Of a DNA stretch of 16,348 bases, positions 14,501 to 16,348 are shown piece after piece (position 1 is the first letter of the stretch; each line of letters begins with the position of its first letter). Under the pieces are notes generated by a model. The model had not been told where the DNA came from, ran no database searches, and saw only the letters and a list, made by a program, of their open reading frames with translations. The stretch comes from an uncultured Eubacteriales bacterium (GTDB taxonomy: Bacteria > Bacillota > Clostridia > Oscillospirales > RGIG7773), in contig CAKTDK010000027.1 in NCBI GenBank assembly GCA_934541205.1, forward strand, positions 1 through 16,348. Direction: 5' to 3'. A program made the translations under genes and the position numbers.

Positions 14501-15440
14501 AAACTACTTTAATATCGTCAACAGCTATATCACACTGATTTGCAATTATTCCTACATATCCGATACTGCTTATAGCATCAGTCTGAACATTTGCAACGTT
14601 ATAACCGTCCATATATTCAAGTATGCTGTTTCCTCTTACGCCGATAGCAACGTTAACATTTTTATTAAGCGGTATTACTCCCGGAGCAAAAGGCGAAGGC
14701 TGAGTGCTTTCTTTCTGCCACTGACTTCCTCCAAGATATTTTGTACATTCAACTTCCGTACCATTTTGTCTGAAAGACATATGGAAAAAACTGCTTGAGC
14801 TTACATATCTGTAAGCAACGGACATCCATCTTGCAGCATTATAGACTTTTTCAAATGAAGTGTTTGTTCTTATAATGATATCAGGAAAATCCCTTAAAAA
14901 TTTAGGCAAAAGGACAATACTTGATCCCGGAACTTTTACATTTGGTAAATATGAACTTCCTCCAACATCATAAGCCTTAATATGAAGCTTTCCGTCTTTT
15001 ACAAAAGCTCGACTGCTGTCTCCGCAGACATTTTCAAAATCTTCCGGAAGATTTTCGCCGGATACATCCTCAAAATCATTTGAATAAAGAACATATTCTT
15101 TATCGGTTTTATCTTTTATAAGAAGATAAACCTCAGTTTTTGAAGTACCGTAACTAACGTTTAAGATATAAATACCCTTTTTGGAAGCGGTTATTCCGCT
15201 GTCACTGACAACAACATTACTGTCATCAGAAGTAATAACAACATCATATCCGTTTAAATCATCGCTTCCGCTTTTAAATTGAATATCTTCGTTTTTAATT
15301 TCCTGATCGGTAATACCTAATATGTAACCTTTTTCATGAGAAATTCCCGAAGCAGCAAAAACGCTTACAAGATTCATCGGCAAAGCTGTTACAATTAAGC
15401 ATAAAACCAATACAAATGATAACAATCTTTTTCCTTTCAT
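11550..15440 (-). CDS. Secreted glycerophosphodiester phosphodiesterase (GDPD) domain protein with SLH repeats
   Basis: 1296 residues. Signal peptide 1-30 (cleavage after VFAA). About 35-110 beta-rich; about 115-315 a concanavalin/LamG-like sandwich; about 345-555 a barrel-like region with no catalytic residues; 570-815 a GDPD domain with H575-R576, E584-N585, E602/D604 (EID), H617 and E683 (CELK), all expected catalytic and metal-binding positions. Two cadherin-like beta repeats lie at about 925-1003 and 1010-1093 (both end in ...YTLTIKRPIKQF / YTVMVKKPVKQY). Three SLH repeats lie at about 1101-1155, 1169-1222 and 1239-1293; only the second has the canonical ITRAE. SLH repeats bind pyruvylated wall polymers, so the enzyme is probably held on the cell surface, cleaving glycerophosphodiesters or teichoic-acid-like polymers. 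AAGGAG precedes the ATG. No clear promoter was found upstream. Confidence 0.9.
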   Translation of the reverse strand: MKGKRLLSFVLVLCLIVTALPMNLVSVFAASGISHEKGYILGITDQEIKNEDIQFKSGSDDLNGYDVVITSDDSNVVVSDSGITASKKGIYILNVSYGTSKTEVYLLIKDKTDKEYVLYSNDFEDVSGENLPEDFENVCGDSSRAFVKDGKLHIKAYDVGGSSYLPNVKVPGSSIVLLPKFLRDFPDIIIRTNTSFEKVYNAARWMSVAYRYVSSSSFFHMSFRQNGTEVECTKYLGGSQWQKESTQPSPFAPGVIPLNKNVNVAIGVRGNSILEYMDGYNVANVQTDAISSIGYVGIIANQCDIAVDDIKVVLNEGQKVSEIEVEGQDDIPLVPNTGFSEVYMPKTAINTDPSTLAYINSREDFEIASGEKTPASAVINMETVSGEVVAVDKNGETIASIVEIFEFLNGKIMPAFSVKDEETALKLAKILKTNSIGDTFIISDNTDLLRKVYAEYNMMRGIVDYTSADFSSVTDESEIMQTIMEETNKANTKIALLPESLASKENIRYLQRRFMTVFVEAENTDAASLWNMIIAGSSGIISSNWADIINMMETIAPNTRGATPIITKTPFIVGHRGLPSQCPENSISGGLAAIENGADMVEIDVYLSKDGVAFLNHDYTLDRTTNCTGNKNTATMTIDEITSYKFRQVVNGNITSTVLDEHVPTAREYFEAMKGKDVVIVCELKTSDPNIVPAMKELIEELDMKDQFVFISFYRDLIALTNAQMPWSASADLNLNGSTNDKNMASNMKNLLTVTRTYNCIPDGAYNTYSLAYIRNANYRGVPIYSWTYRDENLLRSQFVNGQSGLTTDYSNWAKTYTTDVYADDERLATDETTLVMSTAENQTTAVKYRRNTKIGIKSAVTNGKLYPILDDGVIDVDKGVFTKNKNTLAFIKHTHVLGSYRYDTYSNAYTVYFGEEVLKNPSVILKGENEEVSYEIANGETSFEMEVNEDTSKVEISCENMGEYKVYADKDCTTAIEGEIDLNKRTTVVYIKAGDMVYTLTIKRPIKQFIIVKSGEKEVSFEINDEITEERTLEVNVSEETSAIELAFDDVSDYQIYADPYFTVTCENNIPVNESTVKVYVKVKNSTYTVMVKKPVKQYSFTDMSEGDWFKKYVDALNPYGILKGDNIDENAGTATIRGNDPASRNETAIFILRMLGIEANIFADEKMPFVDRDETQAWSDNYVKAAYTLGFIKGEETENGLVYRGKDKITRAEFFALIARALMPLTDDEGYKEVNFDSFADKEDIERFTWFENEFKFVIYTGIATGKDDGLKPNEDVLRCQIITAIARALNLEK

Positions 15441-15738
15441 TTATAATATCTCCTTATATTTTTTTACCTAAAAATGATAACACATTTTACACAAACTTTA
15501 CATAGTTTATGAATAACTTAAAAAAAAACAGCGTTTTATACAATACATAATATTTTAAATTGTTAACAATAAACAATTTTTTAATTATAAATAAAAAAAG
15601 GTTAACTACAGACAAGTTAAAGGTAAATTTTTGATAATACATTTTGTTAGTAATACATAATTTAAAATGAAAAAATATTTAATTTGTTATAAACAACCAT
15701 AATTTTACAGTTTATTCATAAAAATGAATATTTTTTTG
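15441..15738. other. AT-rich intergenic region between divergent genes
   Basis: No gene seen. It contains two copies of AATACATAAT (15542-15551, 15652-15661), each followed by a TTTAAA-type stretch. AbrB-family proteins prefer such AT-rich DNA, so these could be autoregulatory sites, but the composition makes chance matches common. Confidence 0.4.
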
Positions 15739-15767
15739 TTGACTTATAAAAGATTTTGTGATAAATT
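15739..15767 (+). promoter_or_regulatory. Promoter of the AbrB-family gene
   Basis: TTGACT (15739-15744), 17-nt spacer, TAAATT (15762-15767), about 36 nt before the start codon, followed by a GGAGG ribosome site. Good spacing for the housekeeping sigma factor. Confidence 0.65.
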
Positions 15768-15803
15768 AAGTGTGTAAAAATATTTTAAGCGGAGGTTTGA
15801 CAA

Positions 15804-16052
15804 ATGAAGTCTACTGGAATTGTTAGAAGAGTTGATGAACTTGGAAGAATCGTACTTCCTAAGGAGTTGAGAAGGACTTTTGATATTTCTGAGAAAGATA
15901 CTCTCGAAATCTATGTTGACGACGACTGTATCATACTTAAAAAGTACGAGCCTGCTTGCATTTTTTGTGGTAATGCAAGACATAATATCTATTATAAAGG
16001 CAAAAATATCTGTCCTGACTGTGCAAAAGAAATTGGTATAAGCGTAAAATAA
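15804..16052 (+). CDS. AbrB/SpoVT-family transition-state regulator with zinc ribbon
   Basis: 82 residues. Residues 1-50 are the swapped-hairpin AbrB DNA-binding domain (MKSTGIVRRVDELGRIVLPKELRRTF...EIYVDDDCIILKKY). The C-terminus carries a four-cysteine ribbon, C52-x2-C55 and C70-x2-C73, as in many clostridial AbrB proteins. Such regulators control sporulation and stationary-phase genes as dimers or tetramers. GGAGGTTTGACA precedes the ATG. Single-gene transcript with its own promoter and terminator. Which targets it controls cannot be told here. Confidence 0.93.
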   Translation: MKSTGIVRRVDELGRIVLPKELRRTFDISEKDTLEIYVDDDCIILKKYEPACIFCGNARHNIYYKGKNICPDCAKEIGISVK

Positions 16053-16066
16053 TTTGTTTTGCAATC

Positions 16067-16110
16067 AAAAGGACTCTTCATCTTATTTAGACGAAGAGTC
16101 CTTTTATATT
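16067..16110 (+). terminator. Terminator of the AbrB-family gene
   Basis: AAAAGGACTCTTC (16067-16079) pairs perfectly with GAAGAGTCCTTTT (16093-16105), 13 bp, ending in a T-rich tail. Confidence 0.85.
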
Positions 16111-16137
16111 GCATTATGTTATGAAAAGGAGTAAAAA

Positions 16138-16348
16138 ATGCTTATCATTAATATAATATGTTTTGTAATAGGATGTATTTATATATTTATGTCCTTGTTT
16201 AGTCTTGCAGTATTATCGGGTACTGTTTCCGGTATTTTTATATCCGGTTTATTTGGTGTATTTTGTATATTTTTTTCTGTTTCCGGAAAACTTTTTGATA
16301 AAATATTTAAATCTTTTTCCGTAAAAATAAGAATAATAATCTTTATAC
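16138..16348 (+). CDS. N-terminal part of an integral membrane protein (cut by window end)
   Basis: The ATG at 16138, with AAAAGGAG 7-8 nt upstream, opens 70 codons with no stop to the end: MLIINIICFVIGCIYIFMSL, then a second hydrophobic helix (GTVSGIFISGLFGVFCIFFSV), a short basic loop (KLFDKIFKSFSVKIR) and the start of a third helix. The layout recalls the N-terminus of YdcF/SanA-type (DUF218) proteins but too little is present to name it. Confidence 0.6.
   Translation, partial: MLIINIICFVIGCIYIFMSLFSLAVLSGTVSGIFISGLFGVFCIFFSVSGKLFDKIFKSFSVKIRIIIFI

Noticed and set aside
15744..16064. Minus-strand open frame opposite the AbrB gene
   Set aside because: Antisense to a well-supported gene, no ribosome site, no family resemblance.
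1..16348. CRISPR array, toxin-antitoxin pair, restriction or phage-defence genes
   Set aside because: No regularly spaced repeats were found, and none of the gene products carries a defence or nuclease domain.

Overview
The window suggests an anaerobic low-GC Firmicute of the class Clostridia. The evidence is an AbrB/SpoVT-type regulator with a C-terminal zinc ribbon, a secreted protein with S-layer homology (SLH) repeats, zf-HC2 anti-sigma control, rho-independent terminators and strong AGGAGG-type ribosome sites. It has two parts of clearly different base composition. Roughly 150-9109 is moderate in GC and every gene there is on the minus strand. The rest (1-150 and 9110-16348) is very AT-rich and looks like the host background.

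The left part (reading right to left) starts with remnants that I infer to come from a conjugative or integrative element: two small ORFs, one frameshifted, a block of nested inverted repeats, and direct and inverted repeats next to a 3' fragment of tRNA-Ser. It continues with a LysR regulator and then a tight operon under a MerR gene. The operon order is: exported lipoprotein flavodoxin; an exported lipoprotein fusing a formylglycine-generating-enzyme-like (FGE) domain to a flavodoxin; a cytosolic flavodoxin; a sugar O-acetyltransferase; a broken tautomerase; an aldo/keto reductase; a two-domain carboxymuconolactone-decarboxylase-family protein; a six-helix DUF4405 cytochrome-like membrane protein; and a broken cyclophilin-like lipoprotein that runs into a terminator. 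Gaps are about 10-25 nt or ATGA overlaps, so one transcript is likely. My reading is an electron-transfer module linking cytosolic flavin and NAD(P)H enzymes to flavodoxins anchored outside the membrane through the DUF4405 protein. The substrate is unknown.

The middle (9084-9527) holds a 27-bp copy of the 3' end of tRNA-Ser(UGA), then intact tRNA-Ser(GCU) and tRNA-Ser(UGA) genes, all on the minus strand. The copy coincides with the composition change and is the best candidate for an element end.

The right part holds a plus-strand operon (ECF-type sigma factor, zf-HC2 membrane anti-sigma factor, YfjL-like membrane-anchored protein). It converges on a 1296-residue minus-strand secreted protein with a glycerophosphodiester phosphodiesterase (GDPD) domain, a second degenerate barrel, two beta-sandwich repeats and three SLH repeats. 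Then come an AbrB-family regulator with its own promoter and terminator, and the start of a membrane protein cut by the window end.

Four apparent frameshifts or deletions all lie in the left part, so it is either decaying or carries assembly errors; raw reads would decide.
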